Positions 7,099 to 15,151 are shown, numbered from the stretch's first letter. The stretch is DNA of 16,158 bases from CAYQDF01 sp964416175 (GCA_964416175.1 CAYQDF010000071.1:1-16158); one strand, 5' to 3'. Notes: generated from the sequence alone by a model not told the origin. Numbers and translations: made by a program.

Positions 7099-8418
7099 TC
7101 ACTCACCAGGTGCCCAGAAGACCTCCGGGTTGGTAAAGATCTCGAAATCCCCGAAGTGGTACTGCCAGACGCCGACGCCGGCCGCGCCGCAATCGCCAGG
7201 ATTTTTAACCACAGTTCCGGCGAGTTCAAGTGTCTCATTGCAGGTCAGAGTGCCGATCAGGCCCTGGTAATTCTCCGTGTTGTGCACGGCATCGCGCAGT
7301 GCCTGGCGCGGGATGCGCAGCGTGCCATCCTCTTCCTGCACCGCCACTTTCTCGATGGCGTTCTTGATGATCATGAAGGCGTCGTAGGCGTGGGCGTGGA
7401 AGATGCTGATCGGGCCGGTGCCGAACTTGGCCTCGTACTTTTCGAGGAACTGGGTATAGGCATCGCCCGCCAGAGCCGGGCTGGACACGAGAAAGCCTTC
7501 CACGTCCTCGCCGGCACCCTCGATCACTTCCGGAGAGAACAGGCCATCCGCGCCGATCAACTGGACATTTTCCAGGCCAGGGGTCTGCTTTGCCTGGCGG
7601 ATGATGAAGCCGCCTTCAGGCATGAAGATCGGGAAATAGATCACCTGAGGTTCCCCAGCAGCGATGGCGGTCAGGTTCGCGCTCATATCAGTCTGGCCAA
7701 GCGACACGGCTTCCTGGGCCACGATCTCACCGCCCAGGTCTACGAAGCGGCGCTCGAAGACTTGCCGAAGCTGATCGGCGTACAGGCTGCCGTCATGGAT
7801 AGTGGCGGCCTTGGTGAAACCCAATTCGTTGAACACGAATTCAGCGGCGGCGGTGCCCTGCAGGTTATCGTTGTGGGCTGTGCGCGCGTAAGTTGGGACG
7901 TGGTTGTTCTCGCTGCCCGGCTCTGTCAAGTCTGGAGCTGTGTTGGAGGGCGAGACGACAACGAAGCCGGCGTCCTTCAGCAAGGGGAGTGCTACCCGGG
8001 CTTCACTCGAGCAGGAAGTGCCGATGACGGCGACGATGGTCGGGTCAGCCGCCAGCGCAGTTCCGGCTGCCTGGCCGGTCTCAGCATTGCAGCCTGTATC
8101 CTGGCCGTCGAACTGGATCGGATGGCCAAGGATTTCGCCGCCGACGTCATCGATCGCGATCTCGACGCCATTGCGGGAGTCGATACCCAGCGATTCGTTA
8201 GGGCCGGCAATCACCAGACCATATGCAATGTGGACCGGATCGCCAGGGGCGATGTCAATACAGCCGATCGCGTCCGTGGCGCAAGGATCCTCAGCCGGCG
8301 GAGCTTCCGTCCCGGCCGGTGGCGCTTCAGTTGTGGCCGGCGCCGCAGGAGCGCATGCTGCCAGGATCATGCTGGCCAAAACCAGCAGCGCCAGTATGGT
8401 AAAGAACTTCTTGTTCAT
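7099..8418 (-). CDS. livK: ABC transporter substrate-binding lipoprotein, LivK/Leu-Ile-Val-binding family
   Basis: Extracytoplasmic amino-acid-binding component of the importer, 439 residues. The N-terminus is a lipoprotein signal, with MNKKFF followed by a hydrophobic core and lipobox LAAC, lipidated at Cys22. A low-complexity Ala/Pro/Thr/Glu linker (23-44) tethers the binding domain. The type I periplasmic-binding fold (Peripla_BP_6) is seen from IAYGLVIAGPNESLG (64-78), through VIGTSCSSEARVALPLL (131-147) and VVVSPSNTAPDL (153-164), to LIGADGLFSPEVIEGAG (287-303). The mature protein has six more cysteines (46, 53, 110, 136, 393, 410), possibly three disulfides. The start at 8418 was chosen over one six codons upstream because GGAGGAGG sits eight bases before it. 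First gene of the liv operon. The ligand cannot be read from sequence; amino acid or short derivative is expected from the family. Confidence 0.93.
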   Translation of the reverse strand: MNKKFFTILALLVLASMILAACAPAAPATTEAPPAGTEAPPAEDPCATDAIGCIDIAPGDPVHIAYGLVIAGPNESLGIDSRNGVEIAIDDVGGEILGHPIQFDGQDTGCNAETGQAAGTALAADPTIVAVIGTSCSSEARVALPLLKDAGFVVVSPSNTAPDLTEPGSENNHVPTYARTAHNDNLQGTAAAEFVFNELGFTKAATIHDGSLYADQLRQVFERRFVDLGGEIVAQEAVSLGQTDMSANLTAIAAGEPQVIYFPIFMPEGGFIIRQAKQTPGLENVQLIGADGLFSPEVIEGAGEDVEGFLVSSPALAGDAYTQFLEKYEAKFGTGPISIFHAHAYDAFMIIKNAIEKVAVQEEDGTLRIPRQALRDAVHNTENYQGLIGTLTCNETLELAGTVVKNPGDCGAAGVGVWQYHFGDFEIFTNPEVFWAPGE

Positions 8419-8470
8419 TCCTCTTTCCTCCTCCATGAGGTTTAAGTGTTTTCCCGCGTTTACGGGTTTG

Positions 8471-8543
8471 TCATGGTCTATGACTTGAAGTGGGGACCGG
8501 TGTGAGTTCTAGGTCAGGCATCACCTCCTTGAGGATGTGGCAT
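8471..8543 (-). promoter_or_regulatory. livK leader segment with extended Shine-Dalgarno complement and two short ORFs
   Basis: The leader contains AAGGAGGTGAT (8520-8530), an 11-base complement to the usual 3' end of 16S rRNA, but about 100 bases before livK and without a well-spaced start codon. An ATG at 8519-8521 is only two bases after GGAGG; it would open a 16-residue peptide, MPDLELTPVPTSSHRP (8471-8521). An ATG at 8541-8543 would open MPHPQGGDA (8514-8543) reading through the motif. A small CCTC-AAG-GAGG hairpin can cover the motif. It may be a leader-peptide or ribosome-standby element, or chance. Neither peptide has the amino-acid run expected of a classic attenuator. Confidence 0.3.
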
Positions 8544-8628
8544 ATGCTTGACGATGATGGACCGGGAATGCAAACTAAAGGTGTTTAATGGAAAGAAGTT
8601 CCGCCTATCCCGGTTCGTTAATGCATTG

Positions 8629-8657
8629 ATTTTACCGATATGATATGGGAAGGTCAA
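8629..8657 (-). promoter_or_regulatory. Sigma70-type promoter of the liv operon
   Basis: On the minus strand a -35 hexamer TTGACC (8652-8657) and a -10 hexamer TAAAAT (8629-8634) are separated by exactly 17 bases. Transcription would begin near 8622, leaving a leader of about 200 bases before the livK ATG. It is the best-matching promoter in the window. Confidence 0.75.
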
Positions 8658-8773
8658 GTGTTTAAGTGCAGCAAATTTTCCTGATCATTGTCTCTCAGAC
8701 CCATGGCAGTGGATTGTTCCCTGAAAGGTCCTGACATTAAGGAATTTTCGCACATACCTCCAAGATACCCCTA

Positions 8774-8782
8774 TGGTAAAAT
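8774..8782 (+). promoter_or_regulatory. Extended -10 promoter candidate for the membrane protein gene
   Basis: TGGTAAAAT matches an extended -10 (TGn before TAAAAT), about 43 bases before the ATG at 8825. No good -35 hexamer is seen at 16-18 bases upstream, which an extended -10 can offset. The same GTAAAAT string occurs at other likely promoters in this window. Confidence 0.4.
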
Positions 8783-8824
8783 TTGAAGCGTTAAGTTGAG
8801 CAAAGACTGCGTGGTACATCTGTA

Positions 8825-9820
8825 ATGAGAAGCAGTAACACACTGGCAACCCCTGCTGCGCCTAACCTGATCGTGGCTATCCGGGCGGGTTTTGATGCCA
8901 TTGCAAACCATCTGATTCTGATCTTGTTTCCGGTCACCCTGGACCTGTTTCTGTGGCTGGGGCCGCGACTCAAATTGACGGGATTGATTGGTTCGCTCGC
9001 TGACCAGCTGCGGGATTTTTATCGTTTTCAAGATCCCGGAATGGTAGACCTGTTTAATTCCATGCAGGAGTTGTGGGCCGGATTTGCAACCCAATTTAAT
9101 TTGCTGATTACATTCCGCACTTACCCCATTGGAATCCCAAGCTTAATGGTATCCAGGGTGCCAATTGCTGCGCCAACCGGATTCCCCGTCGCGGTCGAGA
9201 TCGAGACGGTGCCAGGAGTCCTGGGGATGTGGTTGCTGCTTACGATTAGCGGACTGGCAGCGGGGACGTTCTTCTTCATCCTGGTTGCCCAGGCAGCACT
9301 GGGAGGGAGCATTTCCTTCCGGAAGACGATGGAAGAATGGCCAGCGGCCTCCTTGAAGGTCATTCTTTTCGCGGTTTTGTTTGCCGCGCTCGTCTTGATC
9401 GCCATCCTCCCGGGTGGTTTTATCATCTCCCTGGTCGCCCTGGGCGGCCTCTCCTACGGGCAGTGCGCATTGTTGATTTATTCTGGATTCGTACTGTGGT
9501 TGATCCTGCCACTGGTTTTCACCCCTCATGGGATCATCGTAAATCGGGATAATCTCATTGGCGCGGTGCGGACAAGCGCCAGCCTGATGCGCAGGACTTT
9601 GCCAACGACGATGCTGTTCTTGCTGGCAGCGTTTCTACTCAGCAAGGGCCTGGATATCTTGTGGCTGATCCCGGAGGAAGATTCGTGGTTATTGCTGATT
9701 GGGATTCTTGGTCACGGCTTTGTTGCGACCGGCTTGCTGGCTTCCAGCTTCGTATATTATCGGGATTCGACGCTATGGGTCAGGCGCTTGGTGCAGACCG
9801 GCCGAGTGTCCGTGACCTGA
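8825..9820 (+). CDS. Multi-pass membrane protein of unknown function
   Basis: I do not recognise the family. The 331-residue protein has a short polar N-terminus and about six membrane segments, near residues 27-46, 130-158, 177-206, 214-234, 259-282 and 287-312. The region between the first and second segments (about 47-129) is less hydrophobic and probably forms an exposed loop. Motifs that stand out are FPVTLDLFLWLGPRLK (35-50), LPGGFIISLVALGGLSYG (195-212) and VFTPHGIIVNRDNLIGAVRTS (231-251). The repeated layout of long helices, an amphipathic stretch and a C-terminal helix pair resembles uncharacterised membrane proteins often called conserved hypothetical. No signal peptide or enzymatic motif is seen. 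There is no clear Shine-Dalgarno site before the ATG, so the start is uncertain. It ends 67 bases before gyrB on the same strand, so the two may share a transcript. Confidence 0.8.
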   Translation: MRSSNTLATPAAPNLIVAIRAGFDAIANHLILILFPVTLDLFLWLGPRLKLTGLIGSLADQLRDFYRFQDPGMVDLFNSMQELWAGFATQFNLLITFRTYPIGIPSLMVSRVPIAAPTGFPVAVEIETVPGVLGMWLLLTISGLAAGTFFFILVAQAALGGSISFRKTMEEWPAASLKVILFAVLFAALVLIAILPGGFIISLVALGGLSYGQCALLIYSGFVLWLILPLVFTPHGIIVNRDNLIGAVRTSASLMRRTLPTTMLFLLAAFLLSKGLDILWLIPEEDSWLLLIGILGHGFVATGLLASSFVYYRDSTLWVRRLVQTGRVSVT

Positions 9821-9877
9821 GAGGCAGCATTCAGCTAAGGGGAAAATTGAGTTCGTTCCATCAATTGATGGCGATTC

Positions 9878-9884
9878 GGAGGAG
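9878..9884 (+). promoter_or_regulatory. Ribosome binding site fixing the GTG start of gyrB
   Basis: GGAGGAG sits about five bases before the GTG at 9888. No in-frame ATG is nearby, and the encoded N-terminus matches GyrB, so this site decides the start. Confidence 0.75.
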
Positions 9885-9887
9885 TGA

Positions 9888-11813
9888 GTGGCAAAATCTG
9901 TTGATCGGGTGATTTCATACGACGCCAAAGACATCCAGGTACTGGAAGGTCTGGAGGCCGTCCGCCGGCGTCCCGGCATGTACGTGGGTGGTACGGATGC
10001 TAAAGCCCTGCATCACCTGATATACGAGGTGGTTGATAACTCGATCGATGAAGCCCTGGCTGGATCGTGTGACCGGATTGAGATCATCATCCACGCGGAC
10101 AGCAGCGTGACGGTGGTTGATAACGGACGGGGCATCCCGGTGGATATTCACCCGCAGACGAACAAACCTGCCCTGGAAGTGGTCATGACCACTCTGCATG
10201 CGGGAGGGAAGTTCGGCAGCGGCAGCTATAAGGTGTCTGGTGGACTCCACGGAGTCGGAGTGTCGGCGGTCAACGCCTTATCTGAGTGGTGCGAAGTGGA
10301 AGTGAAACGGGATGGAAAAGTGCACTACCAGCGGTATGAGCGCGGCTATCCCACCGGCCCAATTAAAGTGATCGGCACAGTGCCCCCGCACACCACAGGC
10401 ACGCAGACGCGTTTTAAGTTCGATCCAGAGATATTCAAAGGAGATATCGACTACCGGTTCGACACGCTCGTCCAACGCTTCCGAGAGATGGCGTTCGTCA
10501 CCCGCGGGGTCACGATCTTCTTCCTCGACGAACGGGCGGACCGGGAGATGACCTTTTATTTCGAGGGTGGAATCACTTCCTTCGTCCGGTATCTGAATAG
10601 AAACCGGGAGGTGCTTCACCCGGTCGTTCACGTCGAAAAAGAGATCGACTCGATCACCGTTGACGCAGCGATCCAGTTCACCGATGCCTACGCAGAATCC
10701 GTTTATGCTTTTGCCAATACCATTAATACCATCGATGGAGGCACGCATCTCACGGGTTTGCGCGCGGCGATAACGCGCACTGTGAACGATTACGCCCGGC
10801 GGACGGGTTTGCTCAAGGATTCCGATCCCAACTTCACCGGTGATGACACGCGGGAAGGGCTTACTGCCATCATCAGCATCAAGCATCCCGACCCGCAGTT
10901 CGAGAGCCAGACCAAGGTGAAGCTGATGAATCCGGAGGTCCAGACGCTCACGCAGCAGGTGGTCAGTGAGGCTTTCAGCACATTCCTCGAAGAGCATCCA
11001 TCTGAAGCCAGGGCGATCGTGCAAAAGTGCCTGACATCCGCCCGAGCCCGAGACGCCGCCCGAAAAGCCCGCGATCTCGTGATTCGAAAATCGGCGCTCG
11101 AAAGCCTCACCCTGCCCGGCAAGCTGGCGGACTGCTCTGAACGCGATCCGGAGAAGACCGAGCTGTTCATTGTGGAAGGGGACAGCGCCGGCGGCTCTGC
11201 CAAGCAGGGGCGCGATCGCCACTTCCAGGCAGTCCTCCCACTGCGAGGGAAAATCCTAAACACGGAACGCGCCCGGCTGGACAAGATCCTGGCTAACAAT
11301 GAAGTCAAAGCGTTGATCTCAGCGCTGGGCACCGGCATTGGAGAGAGTTTTGATCTCTCAGGTCTCCGCTATGGACGGGTGATCATCATGACAGATGCGG
11401 ACGTGGACGGGAGTCACATCCGGACCCTCATGTTGACCTTCTTCTTCCGCTACATGCAGCCGCTTATCGAAGAAGGACACCTATACATCGCCCAACCGCC
11501 TCTTTACCGGATTGTCTACAAAAACCAGGTGCTCTACGCCTACACGGATGCAGATAAAGACCGCCAATTCAAAGAGCTCGGGGTGAACCCGGATAAGGTG
11601 TCGCTCTCCCGCTATAAGGGACTGGGTGAAATGACCGCAACGCAGCTGTGGGAGACCACGATGGATCCATCCAAACGCACCCTTCTGCTTGTCACCATCG
11701 AGGATGCGGCGGAAGCGGACAGGACGTTTGATATGTTGATGGGCGCAGCGGTTCCGCCTCGCCGGCGGTTCATCCAGACACACGCCAGGGAAGTTCGCAA
11801 CCTGGATATCTAG
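9888..11813 (+). CDS. gyrB: DNA gyrase subunit B
   Basis: ATPase subunit of DNA gyrase, which introduces negative supercoils as an A2B2 complex with GyrA. At 641 residues it is the short form without the large insertion of the E. coli protein. The GHKL ATPase domain shows YEVVDNSIDEALAG (46-59, predicted catalytic Glu47 and Mg-binding Asn51), DNGRGIPVDIHP (78-89), and GGLHGVGVSAVNALSEW (118-134). The transducer carries QTKVKL (341-346), where the Lys contacts ATP. The Toprim domain has EGDSAGG (430-436) and DADVDGSH (503-510), supplying the acidic metal-binding residues, followed by RYKGLGEM (575-582) and the closing VRNLDI. The translation starts at GTG. gyrA is not adjacent. ParE is the alternative; the overall motif set fits GyrB better, but the two cannot be fully separated by eye. 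Confidence 0.93.
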   Translation: MAKSVDRVISYDAKDIQVLEGLEAVRRRPGMYVGGTDAKALHHLIYEVVDNSIDEALAGSCDRIEIIIHADSSVTVVDNGRGIPVDIHPQTNKPALEVVMTTLHAGGKFGSGSYKVSGGLHGVGVSAVNALSEWCEVEVKRDGKVHYQRYERGYPTGPIKVIGTVPPHTTGTQTRFKFDPEIFKGDIDYRFDTLVQRFREMAFVTRGVTIFFLDERADREMTFYFEGGITSFVRYLNRNREVLHPVVHVEKEIDSITVDAAIQFTDAYAESVYAFANTINTIDGGTHLTGLRAAITRTVNDYARRTGLLKDSDPNFTGDDTREGLTAIISIKHPDPQFESQTKVKLMNPEVQTLTQQVVSEAFSTFLEEHPSEARAIVQKCLTSARARDAARKARDLVIRKSALESLTLPGKLADCSERDPEKTELFIVEGDSAGGSAKQGRDRHFQAVLPLRGKILNTERARLDKILANNEVKALISALGTGIGESFDLSGLRYGRVIIMTDADVDGSHIRTLMLTFFFRYMQPLIEEGHLYIAQPPLYRIVYKNQVLYAYTDADKDRQFKELGVNPDKVSLSRYKGLGEMTATQLWETTMDPSKRTLLLVTIEDAAEADRTFDMLMGAAVPPRRRFIQTHAREVRNLDI

Positions 11814-11898
11814 ACGAAGACCACTCAGCCCTCACAAATTCAGGATCCTGGAAGTTCAACCGGGTGGGATGGATGGCAGCAGGATTGATTGCCCGCCG

Positions 11899-11909
11899 TA
11901 AAATACAAT
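11899..11909 (+). promoter_or_regulatory. -10 candidates for the kinase gene
   Basis: Overlapping TAAAAT (11899-11904) and TACAAT (11904-11909) lie just before the kinase ATG at 11920. Transcription from either would start within about 4-10 bases of the ATG, making a nearly leaderless mRNA. No Shine-Dalgarno site is present, which fits that idea. No good -35 hexamer is seen. Confidence 0.35.
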
Positions 11910-11919
11910 ATGTGGACTG

Positions 11920-14136
11920 ATGGTTGAACGCGGCTCCCTGTTAAATAATCGCTACCGGCTCCTGGAGATCCTCGGCCAGGGGGGGATGGGTTCGATCTAC
12001 CGCGCTGTCGACGAGAATCTCGGCGTGGAAGTCGCGGTAAAAGAAAATCTGTTCACAACCGAGGAATACGCCCGGCAGTTCAAGCGTGAAGCGGTCATCC
12101 TGGCGAACCTGCGTCATCCGAACCTCCCGAGAGTGACGGACCACTTCGTGATCGAAGGCCAGGGACAATACCTGGTGATGGACTTCATTGAGGGGGAGGA
12201 CCTGCGCGAGCGGATCGACCGGGAGGGTTTGCTTTCCGATGCGGAGGCGGTCATCCTTGGAACGACGATCTGCGACGCGCTGACTTACCTGCACACCCGC
12301 CAGCCTCAGGTTGTACACCGCGATATCAAACCAGGGAATGTGAAAATCACTCCTGCCGGGAATATCATCCTGGTCGATTTCGGCCTGGCCAAGGTGTTTA
12401 CAGGAAGCCAATCGACGACGACCGGAGCGCGGGCGATGACGCCAGGCTATTCTCCGCCAGAACAGTATGGGACGGCCAGCACGGATCACCGTTCCGACAT
12501 CTATTCTCTGGGAGCAACCCTCTATATGGCGCTCACCGGGGAATTGCCTGAGGATGCCCTGGCGCGGGCGATGGGACAGGCTGAATTAGCTCCTATCCGC
12601 AAATACAACCCGCGCGTTTCCCGTCGGCTGGCTGCGGTCATCGACAAGGCGATGGCGCTGCGCCCGGACGACCGTTACCAAAGCGCCGAAGAATTAAAAC
12701 AGGCGCTCCTCAACTCCAGGGTGATAACCGGGAAGAAAAACTCTACAGAAAAAACGCTCACACCGGCACCCAGCGTCCAGCTGCCAGGGATTAACAACCC
12801 TGCTGCCGCGCCGGAACCAATAAGCTGGCGTCCTCCAATGGAACGGGAGCCAGCCGCGTCAGATGGGTCCCCTTTGCTGCCGGTTGGTTTTGATCGAATC
12901 GCCGGCCCACTCAAACCGCCGGCGCTGGAGCGCGGCCGGCGTTTAAGAAGCTGCTGGTTGTACGGCATCCTGCTGCTCACCGTATTAACGATGTCTGTAA
13001 TCGGTGTTTCCTGGTACCGGCCATCGCTGGTAAATCAGGCGTTCGATCGGGCAGAGGAGTTCCTGGCAAGCGCCTCGATCTTCGACTGGATCGATGTTCG
13101 AACAAGTCCCAATGCACCGGCAGGGGCACAGGCCACCTTCCCTCTGGTGGTCAATGGCGAAGGGAGCACCTCCACACCGACCAGCCCGCCCACGTTCACC
13201 CGGACAATCCAGGCCACCGCGACCATGTCTTCCAGTCCGACGATCACCCCGCGGCCATCGCCATCGGCGACGGCGACTCCGACCGTCACGCCGGTGGGAG
13301 GCGGCAGAGGCCAGATCGCCTATGCAAGTGATTTGAGCGGGCTGCCGCAAATCTGGCTGATGAACGCGGACGGGACCGGCAAGCGCCAGATCACTGAGAT
13401 GCCGGAGGGCGCCTGTCAGCCCGCCTGGTCGCCCGATGGCGACCGGTTAGCCTTTATCTCTCCATGCGGTTCAAACCAGGAGATCTACCCTGGAGCCAGG
13501 ATCTTTCTGATCAACGCTGATGGCACAGGCCTAACCGGATTGCCCTACACGCCCGGCGGGGATTTCGACCCGGCCTGGTCTCCGGATGGGGGCCAGATCG
13601 CTTTCACATCTATCCGCGATTTCAACCGGGCTCAAGTCTACGTGTATGATTTCGAATCTGGGGAGATCAGGTCACTATCTGCCAACACTGTGCGTGACAA
13701 TCAACCGGCCTGGTCCCCCAATGGAGACCAGATTGCTTTCATTACAACCCGCCGCGGTCCCTACCAGATCTGGATCATGGACTCTGAAGGGGGAGAGCCC
13801 ATCCTCTTATCTCGAAGTGGGAGCTTGAAGAACTCCCACCCTGTCTGGTCTCCGGATGGGAAAGCGATCCTTTATACGCAGAGTGAACTTCTCGGAGGAG
13901 TGCCGAGGCTGATGGTGATGCTGGTCGAAGAGGGGAATTACCTCGAGAAACGCATCGTTCCGGAGGTGATCCCGATGCGCGAGGCGAGCTACTCGCCGGA
14001 TGGTGAATGGATCGCATTCGAGAGCTGGCCCGAAGGGAGCAATCATGACATCTACATCATGACATCCAACGGGCTTGCGAAGCAGCGGCTGACCGAGGAA
14101 GAATCCCTCGAATTCGACGCCGTCTGGCGTCCGTGA
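11920..14136 (+). CDS. Transmembrane Ser/Thr protein kinase with C-terminal PD40 (TolB-like) beta-propeller
   Basis: A 738-residue receptor-like kinase. The cytoplasmic kinase domain spans about 13-265: Gly-rich loop GQGGMG (19-24), VAVK with Lys41, the alpha-C Glu58, HRDIKPGN (133-140), DFG (153-155) and SPPE (178-181). All catalytic residues are intact, so it should be active (Hanks/PknB type). A proline-rich juxtamembrane region follows (about 280-335), then one membrane helix near 345-366. The outside part has a Thr/Ser/Pro linker (about 396-459) and a propeller of six blades (463-738) marked by repeated WSPDG or WSPNG motifs at 503, 553, 598, 643 and 691 and by W736 near the C-terminal end. 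Such propellers are used for binding; the ligand is unknown. PASTA repeats are absent. It starts 106 bases after gyrB without a Shine-Dalgarno site. Its substrate is not encoded nearby in any obvious way. Confidence 0.93.
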   Translation: MVERGSLLNNRYRLLEILGQGGMGSIYRAVDENLGVEVAVKENLFTTEEYARQFKREAVILANLRHPNLPRVTDHFVIEGQGQYLVMDFIEGEDLRERIDREGLLSDAEAVILGTTICDALTYLHTRQPQVVHRDIKPGNVKITPAGNIILVDFGLAKVFTGSQSTTTGARAMTPGYSPPEQYGTASTDHRSDIYSLGATLYMALTGELPEDALARAMGQAELAPIRKYNPRVSRRLAAVIDKAMALRPDDRYQSAEELKQALLNSRVITGKKNSTEKTLTPAPSVQLPGINNPAAAPEPISWRPPMEREPAASDGSPLLPVGFDRIAGPLKPPALERGRRLRSCWLYGILLLTVLTMSVIGVSWYRPSLVNQAFDRAEEFLASASIFDWIDVRTSPNAPAGAQATFPLVVNGEGSTSTPTSPPTFTRTIQATATMSSSPTITPRPSPSATATPTVTPVGGGRGQIAYASDLSGLPQIWLMNADGTGKRQITEMPEGACQPAWSPDGDRLAFISPCGSNQEIYPGARIFLINADGTGLTGLPYTPGGDFDPAWSPDGGQIAFTSIRDFNRAQVYVYDFESGEIRSLSANTVRDNQPAWSPNGDQIAFITTRRGPYQIWIMDSEGGEPILLSRSGSLKNSHPVWSPDGKAILYTQSELLGGVPRLMVMLVEEGNYLEKRIVPEVIPMREASYSPDGEWIAFESWPEGSNHDIYIMTSNGLAKQRLTEEESLEFDAVWRP

Positions 14137-14161
14137 AATACTCCGGAAACGCTTGTAAAAT
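14133..14161 (+). promoter_or_regulatory. Promoter candidate for folD
   Basis: GTGAAA (14133-14138, four of six matches to the -35 consensus) and TAAAAT (14156-14161) are 17 bases apart. The -35 overlaps the kinase stop codon. Transcription would start near 14168, giving a leader of about 80 bases that contains a direct repeat of GGATCGA but no known riboswitch pattern. Confidence 0.5.
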
Positions 14162-14248
14162 TTATCACTTTCAGGGATAATGGGAAGTTGGGGATCGAAT
14201 AAGATTCCTGGATCGATACTGTCCATCACGACTAACAAGGAGCCGAAC

Positions 14249-15127
14249 ATGACAGCGCATATTATCGATGGGAAAGCGATTGCTGCGAAAGTACGCGAAG
14301 AAGTCGCCGAAGCCGTAGCTGTTTTCATTGCGGCGGGTAAACCGCAGCCAACCTTAGCCACAGTCCTGGTCGGTGACCGGCCGGATTCGGCGGCATACGT
14401 GGCGTCGAAGCAGAAAGCCTGTATAGAACTGGGAATGGGTTCGGTCAGCCACCACATGCCGGCTGATTCGAGTCAGGAGCAGGTTGAGGCTCTGGTCAGA
14501 GATTTGAATGCCGACCCAAAGATCAACGGCATCCTGGTGCAGCTGCCCATGCCAGCGCACATCGACGAAGAACGGGTGCTGTCTCTCATCAATATTGAAA
14601 AAGACGTGGACGGATTCTCCCCGCTCAATATCGGCCGCCTGGCCCAAAAAGGGCGTGAGCCTTTATTTGTCCCCTGCACACCTTACGGATGCATCTATCT
14701 GCTCGAGCAAGCCGGTGTACCTATTGAAGGAGCAAACGCGGTGGTCCTCGGTCGCTCGAATATCGTCGGGATGCCAGCGGCGCTCCTGCTGATCCACCGG
14801 AATGCCACGGTTACTGTATGCCATTCGCGGACCCGGGATCTGCCGAGTGTCGTAAGACGGGCAGACATCCTGATTGCGGCGATCGGCAGAATGGAAATGG
14901 TGAGGGGAGACTGGATCAAGCCGGGAGCGGCAGTCATTGACGTGGGCATCAATGAAAAACCGGACCCGACTAAGAAGAGCGGGCGGCGTCTCGTAGGCGA
15001 CGTGAACTTCGAGGAAGCCAAGGAAATCGCCGGATATATCACACCGGTCCCCGGCGGGGTTGGCCCCATGACGATTGCGATGTTAATGAGGAACACCCTG
15101 CGGGCTGCGCAAATTCAACATCCTTAG
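14249..15127 (+). CDS. folD: Bifunctional methylenetetrahydrofolate dehydrogenase / methenyltetrahydrofolate cyclohydrolase
   Basis: FolD interconverts 5,10-methylene-, 5,10-methenyl- and 10-formyl-tetrahydrofolate in the cytosolic one-carbon pool, usually with NADP. The 292-residue length is normal. The active-site motif YVASKQKAC (50-58) supplies Tyr50 and Lys54, GILVQLPMP (94-102) supplies Gln98, and KDVDGFSPLN (118-127) supplies Asp121. The nucleotide-binding part shows VVLGRSNIVGMPAALLL (165-181) and TVCHSRT (189-195), and the C-terminus has the ITPVPGGVGPMTIAMLM stretch (264-280). The start at 14249 is supported by AAGGAG eight bases upstream; the open frame extends 23 codons further up, but those residues are not FolD-like. 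A strong hairpin follows the stop. Confidence 0.97.
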   Translation: MTAHIIDGKAIAAKVREEVAEAVAVFIAAGKPQPTLATVLVGDRPDSAAYVASKQKACIELGMGSVSHHMPADSSQEQVEALVRDLNADPKINGILVQLPMPAHIDEERVLSLINIEKDVDGFSPLNIGRLAQKGREPLFVPCTPYGCIYLLEQAGVPIEGANAVVLGRSNIVGMPAALLLIHRNATVTVCHSRTRDLPSVVRRADILIAAIGRMEMVRGDWIKPGAAVIDVGINEKPDPTKKSGRRLVGDVNFEEAKEIAGYITPVPGGVGPMTIAMLMRNTLRAAQIQHP

Positions 15128-15151
15128 CCTGAGTGTCGTCCCGGGTTGGGT

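Larger units (their letters stand above)
8419..8824. other. Divergent intergenic region between livK and the membrane protein gene
   Basis: About 400 bases without a convincing gene. From left to right it holds the livK ribosome site (8427-8434), the livK leader with possible short ORFs and an extended Shine-Dalgarno complement (8471-8543), the livK promoter (8629-8657) and an extended -10 candidate for the plus-strand gene (8774-8782). I see no known riboswitch pattern and no strong long hairpin. Confidence 0.7.

Noticed and set aside
7036..8445. Long plus-strand open frame (469 codons) opposite livK
   Set aside because: It lies entirely antisense to a well-supported lipoprotein gene, has no recognisable motif, and follows from codon bias of the minus-strand gene.
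8419..8628. Known amino-acid riboswitch (glycine, lysine or T-box) in the livK leader
   Set aside because: No conserved core sequences of these classes were seen and no strong multi-stem fold was apparent by eye.
10278..11222. Minus-strand open frame (314 codons) opposite gyrB
   Set aside because: gyrB is certain in this stretch from its motifs; the antisense product resembles no family and has no ribosome site.
11841..11850. CAGGATCCTG palindrome after gyrB, considered as a terminator
   Set aside because: The 10-bp palindrome leaves no loop and no T-run follows; it is short enough to be chance.
14180..14248. Upstream start for folD
   Set aside because: The 23 extra residues are not FolD-like, and the ATG at 14249 has AAGGAG at the right distance.
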